Positions 13,783-21,494 of a stretch of DNA of 23,544 nt are shown piece after piece. Position numbers and translations under genes: made by a program. This stretch comes from an uncultured Eubacteriales bacterium (GTDB taxonomy: Bacteria > Bacillota > Clostridia > Lachnospirales > Lachnospiraceae): the NCBI GenBank assembly GCA_900545175.1, contig UQYF01000039.1:1-23544 (forward strand). Reading direction: 5' to 3'. How positions within the stretch are numbered: position 1 is the stretch's first letter; each line of letters begins with the position of its first letter. The notes below the pieces were generated by a model. The model saw only the letters and a program-made list of their open reading frames with translations. It had not been told where the DNA came from and did not search any database.

Positions 13783-16698
13783 ATGAAGATAGAAGCATAC
13801 AGTGAGCAGAAGAAGGCTGCCTCAATATATGAAGAACAGCGCAGACAGGCTGAGGCAATGAAGGGAAGTGTGTCGGGAGCAGCTATTACGCAGGCAGTGT
13901 CTTTTACTAAGATCGACAACAGCATGGATTTATTCGGAACAAGCAACTATGCGGATGGAGACGTGGCAGATAAGACTGTTAAGACCGTGGAAGAGTTTAC
14001 GGACGAGGCGCAGGCTCTTTTGGACAATATGAAAGCAATCACCAATAAGATGGATACAGGTGAGCTTGTAACTATGGATGATGAAGGTGTTGATGTGAAT
14101 GAGCTGGATACCAAAAAGATTGTTACAGTGGGAGAGCAGATTAGAATAAAGCTTGCTGCAGCAGGAAATGAGCATGTATATACAGGCGATATAGACGAAG
14201 CGGATATCAAGCGCATTTACGGAGAAGGAAGCACAGCAGTTATCAAAAAGGTGTTAGATAAGTATAACCTGCCGATGACGGATGACAATGTAAACGAGAT
14301 ACAAAAGGCGGTTGGGACTGCGCATGAATTGAAATCTCCCGATATCGGAACGAAGAGCTATCTTATGAATAATAATATGGTGCCTACTGTTGAGAATCTC
14401 TACAAAGCGGAATATGCCTCAGGCAGAGGACAGTCGGACGGAGTGCTTACCGATAAGCAGTGGGACGAGCTAAGACCACAGATAGAGGGAATGCTTGACA
14501 AAGCAGGAATAGAAAGCTCGCAGGAGAACTTAGATGAGATGAGGTCGCTTGTGGAGACCGGAACTAGGATAAATGATGAGTCGCTTGAAATCTACAGGCA
14601 GACAAAAGAGGCACAGGAGCTTATAGACAGTGTTGGGAATTTTCAGGATAATGAAGATAATATTAACCTGTTCGATGAAGTGATTGCAGATAAAGCGGCG
14701 GCTGCGATGGTTGACGGCGACAGGGCAATGCAGGTTAATATATCGGATGAGCCTGTTGCGTGGAAAAAGGCAGCCAAGGCTGTAGACACTCTTGAAAATG
14801 TGACAACAACAGCTCTGCTTGAATTTTTGCAGGGAAATAGTTATGAGAATAACTTAGATGGTCTCTCGCAAGCGGCAGATGAAGCATACGATACACAGGA
14901 TGACAGTTATCTTAATCCATTGGATTACTATAATCTCCCATCGGATATTGAATTAAATGATGATGGAATACATAAGCTTAGATGCCTTGAGGAGCTGAGA
15001 CTTAAAATGACATTTGAGTCGGCATATATTCTTGAGAAAAACGGCATCGATGTGAACACACAGGAGCTGTCAAAGCTTGTGGAGGAGCTTAAGAAGCTTG
15101 AAGTGCCGGAATATACAGCAGTTGAAGATAATGAGAACCGGAGCGGATTAGAGGATGACAATGCAGGACTTACACAGGCAGTAAAGGACAGCGATGCCAC
15201 AGATTACAGAAGGTTCATGTATGAGCTTGGCTCATTAAAGGGTGCACCTAGTGCGGCTATCGGAGATGCGGTTTCAAAGAGGGAAGTAATCGGAGGAGAA
15301 ATTGTCTTTGCCGATATCAAGGAATCCGCAGTAAAGCTTGAAAGACAATACAAGGAGGCAGGTCAGGCGTATGAGACAATGAGCACACAGATAAGACCTG
15401 ACCTCGGAGATAAAATCAGCAATGCGGTTGCGGCAGGAACAGAGAATGTATTAAAAGAGCTTGATGCAGATAACACGGAAGAAAACAGAAGAGCTGTAAG
15501 GATACTGGCATATAACAATATGGAAGTCACACAGGAGAGGCTTGATAAAGTAAAGAAGATAGATGCCGCCATAAATAATCTCTTTGACAGAATGACACCG
15601 GATATTGCACTTGAGCTGCTGCGTGAAGGAAGCGATGTCATGAACATGGACATAACTGAGCTTGCCAAGGAAGTTGAGGCAAAAAGGCAGCAGAAGGAAG
15701 AAGTAAGTACACAGAAATTCGCAGAATATCTGTATGAGCAGGACAAGAAAGGCACAATCTCACAGGATGACAGGCAGCAGTACATGGCTTTGTATACTAT
15801 AATCAACAAGCTTACCAAGGATAATGGCAGGGCGGCAGGACAGCTTGTAAATCAGAATATGGATGCTACAATAGGAAATCTTGTGACATCGTATATGATA
15901 AGCAATGCGGCAGGTATAGAGGCTAGTGCATCGGAGGATGAGACCGAATACAGACAGGGAGCACGCAATAATGCAAAACTCAACTATTATAAGGAACTTC
16001 TGTCCGAGCTTTCAAAGCTTCCAAAGCAGGCGGCAGAGCTTGTGACGGAGAACAATCTGCCTCAGACGATAAATAATCTGTCGGCGGCAGGAGCACTCTA
16101 TTCCGACAATGCTTATTTTTATAAAGAGTTAAAAAAATCAGATGTCGATGCCGGCTTAGAGCGTTTTATGCAGAGCATGGACAGCAAGAAGGAGCTTTTA
16201 GAAAGCTATAATGAGCTTTCGGATAAGCTTAAAGAGGCAATGAACACTGCCACAGAGGAAGCTAAGCTTCCGGATATAAGTCTTTTAAAGCAGCTGTCAA
16301 AGGGAATGACATTCATGAAATCACTTGCAGGTAACAACACATTTTATATTCCTTATGACAGTGAGAACAAGACATGTGCGATAAAGCTGTCAGTGGTTGA
16401 GGATTCAGAGTCTTCAGGAAGCTTCACTGTCGATATGGAGGATGAAAACGGAGAGCACATAAGTGTGATGGCAAGAGTTCAGGATGACGAGATAAATGCA
16501 TATGTGCTGTCACAGTCAGACTGCAGTGAGACTCTTGAGCAGGTAAGAGAGGGACTTGCAGGACTTGGATTTTCCAAGGTAAAGCTGTCAACGGCAAAGA
16601 CAAATCAGTTCGGAGAAACCAAAAACGGAACACCATCAGCAGTTGAAACAAGAAAGTTGTTTGCGGCAGCTAAAGTATTTGTGGAAAAATTCCGATAA
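13783..16698 (+). CDS. Uncharacterised repeat-containing protein of the flagellin locus (DUF6240-like)
   Basis: A 971-residue, acidic, mostly helical protein without signal peptide or membrane helix. I believe it matches the Clostridia family DUF6240, whose function is not established. The start at 13783 lies 6 nt after GGAGG (13772-13776); ATG 13780 is too close. A degenerate motif of the form N-N/G-hydrophobic-x-x-T-x-x-N-L recurs about seven times, for example NLPMTDDNV (~160), NNMVPTVENL (~196), GIESSQENL (~242), GIDVNTQEL (~418), NMEVTQERL (~578), NMDATIGNL (~690) and NLPQTINNL (~756). The last ~130 residues (TFYIPYDSENKTCAIKLSVV, then an alternating beta pattern and EQVREGLAGLGF) resemble the C-terminal domain of the hook-length protein FliK; this is a by-eye inference. 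It is directly upstream of flagellin, and its stop codon overlaps the flagellin promoter. Confidence 0.7.
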   Translation: MKIEAYSEQKKAASIYEEQRRQAEAMKGSVSGAAITQAVSFTKIDNSMDLFGTSNYADGDVADKTVKTVEEFTDEAQALLDNMKAITNKMDTGELVTMDDEGVDVNELDTKKIVTVGEQIRIKLAAAGNEHVYTGDIDEADIKRIYGEGSTAVIKKVLDKYNLPMTDDNVNEIQKAVGTAHELKSPDIGTKSYLMNNNMVPTVENLYKAEYASGRGQSDGVLTDKQWDELRPQIEGMLDKAGIESSQENLDEMRSLVETGTRINDESLEIYRQTKEAQELIDSVGNFQDNEDNINLFDEVIADKAAAAMVDGDRAMQVNISDEPVAWKKAAKAVDTLENVTTTALLEFLQGNSYENNLDGLSQAADEAYDTQDDSYLNPLDYYNLPSDIELNDDGIHKLRCLEELRLKMTFESAYILEKNGIDVNTQELSKLVEELKKLEVPEYTAVEDNENRSGLEDDNAGLTQAVKDSDATDYRRFMYELGSLKGAPSAAIGDAVSKREVIGGEIVFADIKESAVKLERQYKEAGQAYETMSTQIRPDLGDKISNAVAAGTENVLKELDADNTEENRRAVRILAYNNMEVTQERLDKVKKIDAAINNLFDRMTPDIALELLREGSDVMNMDITELAKEVEAKRQQKEEVSTQKFAEYLYEQDKKGTISQDDRQQYMALYTIINKLTKDNGRAAGQLVNQNMDATIGNLVTSYMISNAAGIEASASEDETEYRQGARNNAKLNYYKELLSELSKLPKQAAELVTENNLPQTINNLSAAGALYSDNAYFYKELKKSDVDAGLERFMQSMDSKKELLESYNELSDKLKEAMNTATEEAKLPDISLLKQLSKGMTFMKSLAGNNTFYIPYDSENKTCAIKLSVVEDSESSGSFTVDMEDENGEHISVMARVQDDEINAYVLSQSDCSETLEQVREGLAGLGFSKVKLSTAKTNQFGETKNGTPSAVETRKLFAAAKVFVEKFR
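16671..16698 (+). promoter_or_regulatory. Sigma-28 (SigD/FliA-type) promoter of flagellin
   Basis: TAAA (16671-16674, continuing GTAT as in the extended -35 TAAAGTTT), a 16-nt spacer and TCCGATAA (16691-16698) match the motility sigma consensus TAAA-N15/16-GCCGATAA. The -10 box contains the TAA stop codon of the upstream gene. A start near 16705 gives a leader of about 80 nt before the flagellin ATG. Confidence 0.8.
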
Positions 16699-16704
16699 AA
16701 TCAT

Positions 16705-16776
16705 CATGAAAAGGATTTCGTGAAAAAAGTGTATATAATTGTGAGCGTGGAGTGCTTAAGTTATATGCAGGAAGGA
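16705..16776 (+). promoter_or_regulatory. Candidate CsrA-binding leader of flagellin mRNA
   Basis: A hairpin CATGAAA-AGGA-TTTCGTG (16705-16722; 7-bp stem with one G-T pair) displays AGGA in its tetraloop, the preferred CsrA target A(N)GGA. A second GGA-rich site, AGGAAGGA (16769-16776), is the flagellin Shine-Dalgarno itself. In Bacillus subtilis hag, CsrA bridges one upstream site and one site overlapping the Shine-Dalgarno; the layout here is the same. Binding is inferred. Confidence 0.55.
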
Positions 16777-16783
16777 TATATAA

Positions 16784-18151
16784 ATGAGAATTAATTGTAA
16801 CGTATCGGCACTTATCGCCAACACTAATCTGGCTTCATCACAGACAGCACTTAATAAAGCGCTTGAGAGATTATCTTCAGGTCTTAAAATCAACTCTGCG
16901 GAGGATGATGCGGCAGGACTTGCCATTGCCAATAAGCTGCATACACAGATAAAGGGACTTGACCAGGCCAATAAGAATTCATCCGATGGTATATCGGTTG
17001 TTCAGACAGCTGAGAGCGCTTTAAGCGAGACAGAAAGTATTTTACAGAGAATTAATGAGCTTGCTGTTCAGGCTGCGAATGAGACGAACAGTCTCACAGA
17101 CAGTCAGGCTATACAGCAGGAAATCAATCAGCTTACAGACGAGATAGACAGAATTTCCTCCTCAACAGAGTTCAATACTATGCCTCTGCTTGATGGCACA
17201 TTAGGAAGAAGATGCTATACTAATGCCGATGATGTATCAACATTTTATGTAAGCTCTGCTGTCAAAGAAGGAGATTATGAACTGGAGATTACAGCAGATG
17301 CTACACAGGCATCGGCGATGGTTGGATTTACTCAGAATCCGGTTATCACAGAGGAAGGAAGCATTGAGATTAACGGTGCGACAATGAAAGTTGAGCCGGG
17401 TGACACATATGATGAGATAATGTCTAAGTTCACTACATTGTGTGATGCAGCTAATCTTAATTTTGATGCGACAGCGGGAAAGATTACGACATATGAGTAT
17501 GGCATATCACAGAATATAGAATATAAGGTATCGGATTCACTTGCCAATATATTCTCCATAAGTAATGTACAGTCAGGAAGCGATGTACAGGCAACATTGG
17601 GAAATGGATTTAACAATTCTGCCATTATGACATCGGATGGAAGATATATAACAGTTAAGGATTTAGGTGGATTCGAGATGACTGTTGAGGTGGCTCCGAA
17701 TGCGGTTGCTAACAGTGGACAGGCATCACTTGACGCAACACAGAAGGTTACGGGAATCGGTACTATGACAGTACAGCTTGGAGCTAATGAGGGACAGGTT
17801 CTTGAGGTTGATATACCGGCTGTCAACATACATTCACTTGGACTTGATAATCTTAACGTGTGTACATCATCCGGTGCAGGAGATGCGATAAGCAGAGTCG
17901 GAGAAGCCATCAATAAGGTATCAACAGTGCGTTCTACGCTTGGGGCATATCAGAACAGACTTGAGAGTGTTGTAACACACCTTGATGAATATAAGGAGAA
18001 TATAACATCGGCAGTATCGGGAATAGAAGATTCGGATATGGCTGATGAGATGACAGAGTACACGCAGCAGAATGTTATCACACAGGTTGCCACTTCTATG
18101 CTTGCACAGGCAAATGAGCGTCCGCAGTCGGTTCTCCAGCTTCTTCAGTAA
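16784..18151 (+). CDS. fliC: Flagellin
   Basis: This is the filament subunit of the flagellum, exported by the flagellar type III system. The N-terminal D0/D1 region (about 1-140) is canonical: MRINCNVSALIANTNL, then ALERLSSGLKINSAEDDAAGLAIANKL and SDGISVVQTAESALSETESILQRINELAVQAAN. The C-terminal D1/D0 region (about 370-455) contains RSTLGAYQNRLES and ends in ATSMLAQANERPQSVLQLLQ. The 230-residue centre is variable and Ser/Thr/Asp/Gly-rich, as expected for exposed domains. At 455 residues it is of medium length. Transcription is probably from the sigma-28 promoter at 16671-16698 and translation may be held by CsrA in the leader. fliS follows after 21 nt without a terminator. Confidence 0.97.
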   Translation: MRINCNVSALIANTNLASSQTALNKALERLSSGLKINSAEDDAAGLAIANKLHTQIKGLDQANKNSSDGISVVQTAESALSETESILQRINELAVQAANETNSLTDSQAIQQEINQLTDEIDRISSSTEFNTMPLLDGTLGRRCYTNADDVSTFYVSSAVKEGDYELEITADATQASAMVGFTQNPVITEEGSIEINGATMKVEPGDTYDEIMSKFTTLCDAANLNFDATAGKITTYEYGISQNIEYKVSDSLANIFSISNVQSGSDVQATLGNGFNNSAIMTSDGRYITVKDLGGFEMTVEVAPNAVANSGQASLDATQKVTGIGTMTVQLGANEGQVLEVDIPAVNIHSLGLDNLNVCTSSGAGDAISRVGEAINKVSTVRSTLGAYQNRLESVVTHLDEYKENITSAVSGIEDSDMADEMTEYTQQNVITQVATSMLAQANERPQSVLQLLQ

Positions 18152-18172
18152 TATATTTGAGGAGGTTATAAG

Positions 18173-18652
18173 TTGACTAAATCAGAGATAAATGAATATG
18201 CCATGAGAATATCACAGGCTTCGCGAAGTGAGATTATTGTGATAATGTATGAGGTGGCTATAAAGTATATTGATGATGGAGTTTTAGCATTACAAGATGG
18301 AAACGTGCAGGAGTTCCGCCACGATATAAAAAAGGCAAAGGCATTTGTCAATGAGCTTGCATCTGCACTTGATTTAAAATATCCGATATCGGGTAATCTT
18401 CTGTCACTGTATACATATATGAATAATGTGATGGTAAAGGCTGATATAACCTTGAAGACAGATGACCTGATAAGAGTTAAAGGAATGTTAGATAGACTGC
18501 ATTCTGCTTTTGTTGAGGTGAGCAGGCAGGACAGCTCACAGCCTATGATGAGGAATGTGCAGCAGGTATACACAGGACTTACCTACTCGAAAAATTCTCT
18601 GAATGACAGTTATGCGAGCGTATCTGATTTTAACAGAGGATACAAAGTCTGA
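18173..18652 (+). CDS. fliS: Flagellin export chaperone FliS
   Basis: FliS binds the C-terminal region of flagellin in the cytoplasm, prevents premature polymerisation and assists export. The protein has the helical-bundle pattern of the family: SRSEIIVIMYEVAIKYIDDG, then KAKAFVNELASALDLKYPISGNLLSLYTYMNNVMVKADI, which aligns with the LxxSLDxExGGxIAxNLxxLYxYM stretch. At 159 residues it is slightly longer than usual because of a Ser/Asn-rich tail. The start is TTG at 18173, chosen because GAGGAGG (18159-18165) lies 7 nt upstream. The first in-frame ATG (18200 region) has no ribosome site and would cut conserved sequence. It is cotranscribed with flagellin. Confidence 0.88.
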   Translation: MTKSEINEYAMRISQASRSEIIVIMYEVAIKYIDDGVLALQDGNVQEFRHDIKKAKAFVNELASALDLKYPISGNLLSLYTYMNNVMVKADITLKTDDLIRVKGMLDRLHSAFVEVSRQDSSQPMMRNVQQVYTGLTYSKNSLNDSYASVSDFNRGYKV

Positions 18653-18675
18653 ATTTAATAGACATATATGCAATG

Positions 18676-18718
18676 AGCCGGAAGGAGCGCAATAAGGGTT
18701 GTCTCTTTCCGGCTTTTT
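18676..18718 (+). terminator. Terminator of the flagellin-fliS unit
   Basis: The stem pairs 18676-18687 with 18703-18714 (12 bp, one G-T), with core AGCCGGAA/TTCCGGCT, a 15-nt loop and a T run at 18714-18718. Confidence 0.88.
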
Positions 18719-18726
18719 AACAGTCA

Positions 18727-18999
18727 TCATATAATTAAATTCAAAGGTATGGCAAGGGAAAGATTTGCAGCTTTTGCTTTCTCTAAAAGAAATTTGTAGC
18801 GAATCTGGGCAGAGTTGACCTGATAGATGCAGCTGTCGATAATGTCGGGGTCGGTTGCATTTTCAAAGCAGGAGTAAGCAGCATCAAGTGCATTCTTGCT
18901 CTGTGTAAGCTCAGCAATAAGATATTTCTCGTCATAGCTTAAAAGGCGTTCGGGTTTTTTATCTATTTTATTTTTCAGCACAACAAACTTTTTTTTCAT
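18727..18999 (-). CDS. yaaL: DUF2508 (YaaL) family protein
   Basis: A 90-residue cytoplasmic helical protein. The central stretch LIAELTQSKNALDAAYSCFENATDPDIIDSCIYQVNSAQIRYKFLLEKAK matches the YaaL/DUF2508 family of Firmicutes (two helices with a D-x-D-type turn and a conserved RYxxLL). The function is unknown. In Bacillus yaaL sits between recR and bofA; here it is alone at the junction of flagellar and pilus genes. GGAAGGTG lies just before the start. It converges on the fliS terminator and diverges from the tad operon. Confidence 0.75.
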   Translation of the reverse strand: MKKKFVVLKNKIDKKPERLLSYDEKYLIAELTQSKNALDAAYSCFENATDPDIIDSCIYQVNSAQIRYKFLLEKAKAANLSLAIPLNLII

Positions 19000-19019
19000 T
19001 TTACACCTTCCATAATTTT

Positions 19020-19070
19020 CTTGTATAAATTATATCCGCGTTGTGCTTAATTTATACCATTTTATACAAG
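19020..19070 (-). repeat. Three copies of a TTGTATAAA-type element upstream of yaaL
   Basis: On the + strand CTTGTATAAATTA (19020-19032) is repeated in inverted form twice: TAATTTATAC (19048-19057) and TTTATACAAG (19061-19070). Each arm matches the first copy perfectly over 10 bp. On the - strand the latter two form a direct repeat with a period of about 10-11 bp. A TATAAT-like box for yaaL overlaps the region. It could be an operator or a promoter element. Confidence 0.5.
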
Positions 19071-19130
19071 CTATAATTCGCTGTGTGCATAAGTTTGCAA
19101 AAGCTTTGGTTTGAATAATCGGCATATGTA

Positions 19131-19159
19131 TTGACATAGCAGTTATATGATGCTATATT
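19131..19159 (+). promoter_or_regulatory. Consensus sigma-A promoter of the tad operon
   Basis: TTGACA (19131-19136), 17-nt spacer, TATATT (19154-19159). Predicted transcription start is near 19166, leaving a leader of about 130 nt before tadZ. Confidence 0.75.
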
Positions 19160-19165
19160 TCGAGA

Positions 19166-19294
19166 CATAAAAGTTCTTTAGTTATTATTTTAGTTATCAA
19201 TTCTCAGTTATCGGGATTCTCCGATGTATTTCCAATATGTACGGTGGGGGCCGTAAGGAAAATATTAAGTGTGTTTGTTTCCGGGAGGAGACAG
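19166..19294 (+). promoter_or_regulatory. Structured 5' leader of the tad operon
   Basis: Two small perfect hairpins of the same shape occur in the leader: ATCGG-GATTCT-CCGAT (19210-19225) and TACGG-TGGGGG-CCGTA (19240-19255). The all-G part of the second loop could pair with TTTCC (19229-19233) between them. No known riboswitch consensus was recognised. The Shine-Dalgarno GGGAGGAG lies at 19283-19290. Confidence 0.4.
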
Positions 19295-20278
19295 ATGGAA
19301 AAGGTATGTTGCATTTTAGATTCGGATGAGAAGTTTGCAATCCGTATGTGTACATGCATTAACAGGAAGCATGTATTTCCTTTTATCGTGCAGGCTTTTT
19401 CAAAGCTTGAAGAGTACATAAGCTGTGCAATGACTAATCAGGTTGAGCTGCTTTTGGTAGATGAGAGCATGTATGACGATGTGAAGGATATAAGTGCAGG
19501 ACAGATAATAAGGCTCTGTGAGCAGCCTATGCTGATGGAGGGAGACGATGAGTCTTGCGTTGCCAAGTTTCAGGCAAGTGATAATATAATCCGCGATGTG
19601 CTTTACCTGTACAATGGCAGTATTGCTTCAGGGGGCAGAGTGATGGATGGCAGCAGTGTTAAGACTGTGTGCGTGTATTCGCCGTGTGGTTGCTGCAAGA
19701 AGACAACGCTTGCTCTTGCTTTCGCACATATAAAAGGGCAGAAGAAGAGGACATTATATCTTAATTTAGAGGAATTTTCGGCTCTTGGTATGCCGGCTGA
19801 TTCAGCTACGTTGTCAGATGCGCTGTATTATTACAAGACAATGGAGGTGGCGGGAGAATCAAGGCTGTTGTCCGTGGTAGGACGGATGGATGCATTCGAT
19901 TATGTGGCACCGGCAGTATGTGCCAAGGACTTAGCAGGCACAGATACGGATACCTTTATCGGGCTTATCGATAAGCTTGCAAGGCTTGGCGAATATGAGC
20001 TTGTTGTGGTCGATATGGGAAGCCTTATAAAGGAGCCGTGGGTGTTATTATGCCATGCCGATATGATTTTGTCACCGGCGCCGGATTCCGAATACAAAAA
20101 GAAAAGGCAGGAAGAATTTGAAAAGTATATGTATATGTCGGGATATGAAAGTGTCATAGAGAAGCTGATACAGGTTGATTCAACGCATGACGGCGAAATG
20201 TACAGGGACGGACAAGTAAATTTTTCACATATCAAGGGCAGCAGGCTTGCAAAGGCGGTGACGGACATTGATATCTGA
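19295..20278 (+). CDS. tadZ: TadZ/CpaE-like pilus localisation ATPase
   Basis: A 327-residue protein of the TadZ/CpaE type, which places the Tad pilus machine in the cell. The N-terminal ~115 residues look like a receiver-related domain (VCCILDSDEKFAIRMCTCI, then VELLLVDESMY). A MinD/ParA-like domain follows. Its deviant Walker A reads SPCGCCKKTT (129-138), in which the signature lysine and two glycines of KGGxGKTT are replaced and only K136-T137-T138 are kept. Degenerate P-loops occur in TadZ, whose structure is known from Eubacterium rectale. ELVVVDMGSL is the Walker B-like strand. The start at 19295 has GGGAGGAG upstream. A GTG at 19244 lacks a ribosome site and falls within a leader hairpin. 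It overlaps tadA by 11 nt. Confidence 0.82.
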   Translation: MEKVCCILDSDEKFAIRMCTCINRKHVFPFIVQAFSKLEEYISCAMTNQVELLLVDESMYDDVKDISAGQIIRLCEQPMLMEGDDESCVAKFQASDNIIRDVLYLYNGSIASGGRVMDGSSVKTVCVYSPCGCCKKTTLALAFAHIKGQKKRTLYLNLEEFSALGMPADSATLSDALYYYKTMEVAGESRLLSVVGRMDAFDYVAPAVCAKDLAGTDTDTFIGLIDKLARLGEYELVVVDMGSLIKEPWVLLCHADMILSPAPDSEYKKKRQEEFEKYMYMSGYESVIEKLIQVDSTHDGEMYRDGQVNFSHIKGSRLAKAVTDIDI

Positions 20279-21494
20279 TACAGCCGGTGAAATAAAAAAG
20301 CGTATATACAGCAGTGTGGAGAGCATGGGCGGGATAGAGGATGAGGAGCTTTATAAGCTTATTGATGAAGTGATGCTTGAAAAGCAATATCGGTCAGGCA
20401 GTGTATGGGAGAAGCTTGAGCTCAGACGTGATATTTTTAATTCTATAAAGAGGCTGGATGTTATTCAGGACATTATAGATGATGACAGTGTTACGGAGAT
20501 TATGATAAATGGTTATAAAGACATATTCATAGAAAGGGGAGGAAAAATTGTCAGATGTGAAAAGCAGTTTGAATCGCGTGAAAAGCTGCTTGATGTAGTG
20601 CAGCGGATTGCCGCTAAGTCTAATAAGATTGTCAACGAAGCTACGCCGATAATCGATACAAGGCTTGAGGATGGTTCGAGAGTCAATATTGTGATGAATC
20701 CGATTGCAATAGACGGACCTGCGGTGACAATCCGTAAATTTTATAACAGTCCGCTTACAATGGACAGACTTATAGCATTAGGGGCTATAACGGATGAGGC
20801 GGCGGATTTTCTAAAAAAGCTTGTCAAGGCACGTTACAATATATTCATTTCAGGTGGAACCGGTTCCGGGAAAACCACCTTCTTAAATGCATTATCGGAT
20901 TATATTCCCAAAAGTGAAAGAATAATTACAATAGAAGATTCCGCAGAGCTTAAGTTTATCGGAGTAGAGAATCTTGTCAGACTTGAGGCGAGAAATGCCA
21001 ACATGGAAGGAAAGAATGCCATTACTATAAGAGACATGATAAGGGCAAGCCTCAGAATGCGTCCGAGCAGGATTATTGTCGGTGAAGTAAGAGGCGGTGA
21101 GGCACTTGATATGTTACAGGCTATGGGTACAGGACACGATGGTTCACTGTCAACAGGGCATGCCAACGGTGCGAAAGAATTGATGTTAAGGCTTGAGACA
21201 ATGGTTCTTATGGCTGTTGACATGCCTGTTGCAGCCATAAGAAACCAGATTGCTGCCGGGGTTGATATTGTCGTTCATTTGGACAGGTTCAGGGATGGAA
21301 GCCGTAAGGTTGTGGAAATCTCTGAGATAGCCGGCATAAGTAATACTTCAGAAAATGGAAATATAGAGTTAAATCAGCTGTACAGATACGATAAGGAGGA
21401 GAAGGATGATACCGGAAAAAGCATCGGGAGGCTTAAAAGCACAGGCAATGACCTCATTCATAAGGAAAAGCTTATGTCAATCGAAGAGTGGTAA
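20268..21494 (+). CDS. tadA: Tad pilus assembly ATPase TadA/CpaF
   Basis: This is a hexameric secretion ATPase of the type II/IV superfamily that powers Tad (type IVc) pilus assembly at the cytoplasmic membrane. An N-terminal helical domain leads into SVTEIMINGYKDIFIERGGKI. Walker A GGTGSGKTT has its lysine at K202. The Asp box is ITIEDSAEL, the Walker B region is RPSRIIVGEVRGGEA with E273, and the His box is STGHANG with H298. The start is taken as TTG 20268, behind AGGCGGTGA and overlapping tadZ by 11 nt. ATG 20325 is possible but would remove part of the N-terminal helix. The C-terminal ~30 residues are charged, unlike the conserved core, and are encoded in DNA shared with tadB. Confidence 0.92.
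   Translation: MISDTAGEIKKRIYSSVESMGGIEDEELYKLIDEVMLEKQYRSGSVWEKLELRRDIFNSIKRLDVIQDIIDDDSVTEIMINGYKDIFIERGGKIVRCEKQFESREKLLDVVQRIAAKSNKIVNEATPIIDTRLEDGSRVNIVMNPIAIDGPAVTIRKFYNSPLTMDRLIALGAITDEAADFLKKLVKARYNIFISGGTGSGKTTFLNALSDYIPKSERIITIEDSAELKFIGVENLVRLEARNANMEGKNAITIRDMIRASLRMRPSRIIVGEVRGGEALDMLQAMGTGHDGSLSTGHANGAKELMLRLETMVLMAVDMPVAAIRNQIAAGVDIVVHLDRFRDGSRKVVEISEIAGISNTSENGNIELNQLYRYDKEEKDDTGKSIGRLKSTGNDLIHKEKLMSIEEW

Noticed and set aside
16716..16739. TATAAT at 16734-16739 as a sigma-A promoter for flagellin
   Set aside because: No -35 element occurs at suitable spacing; the sigma-28 motif just upstream is a far better match.
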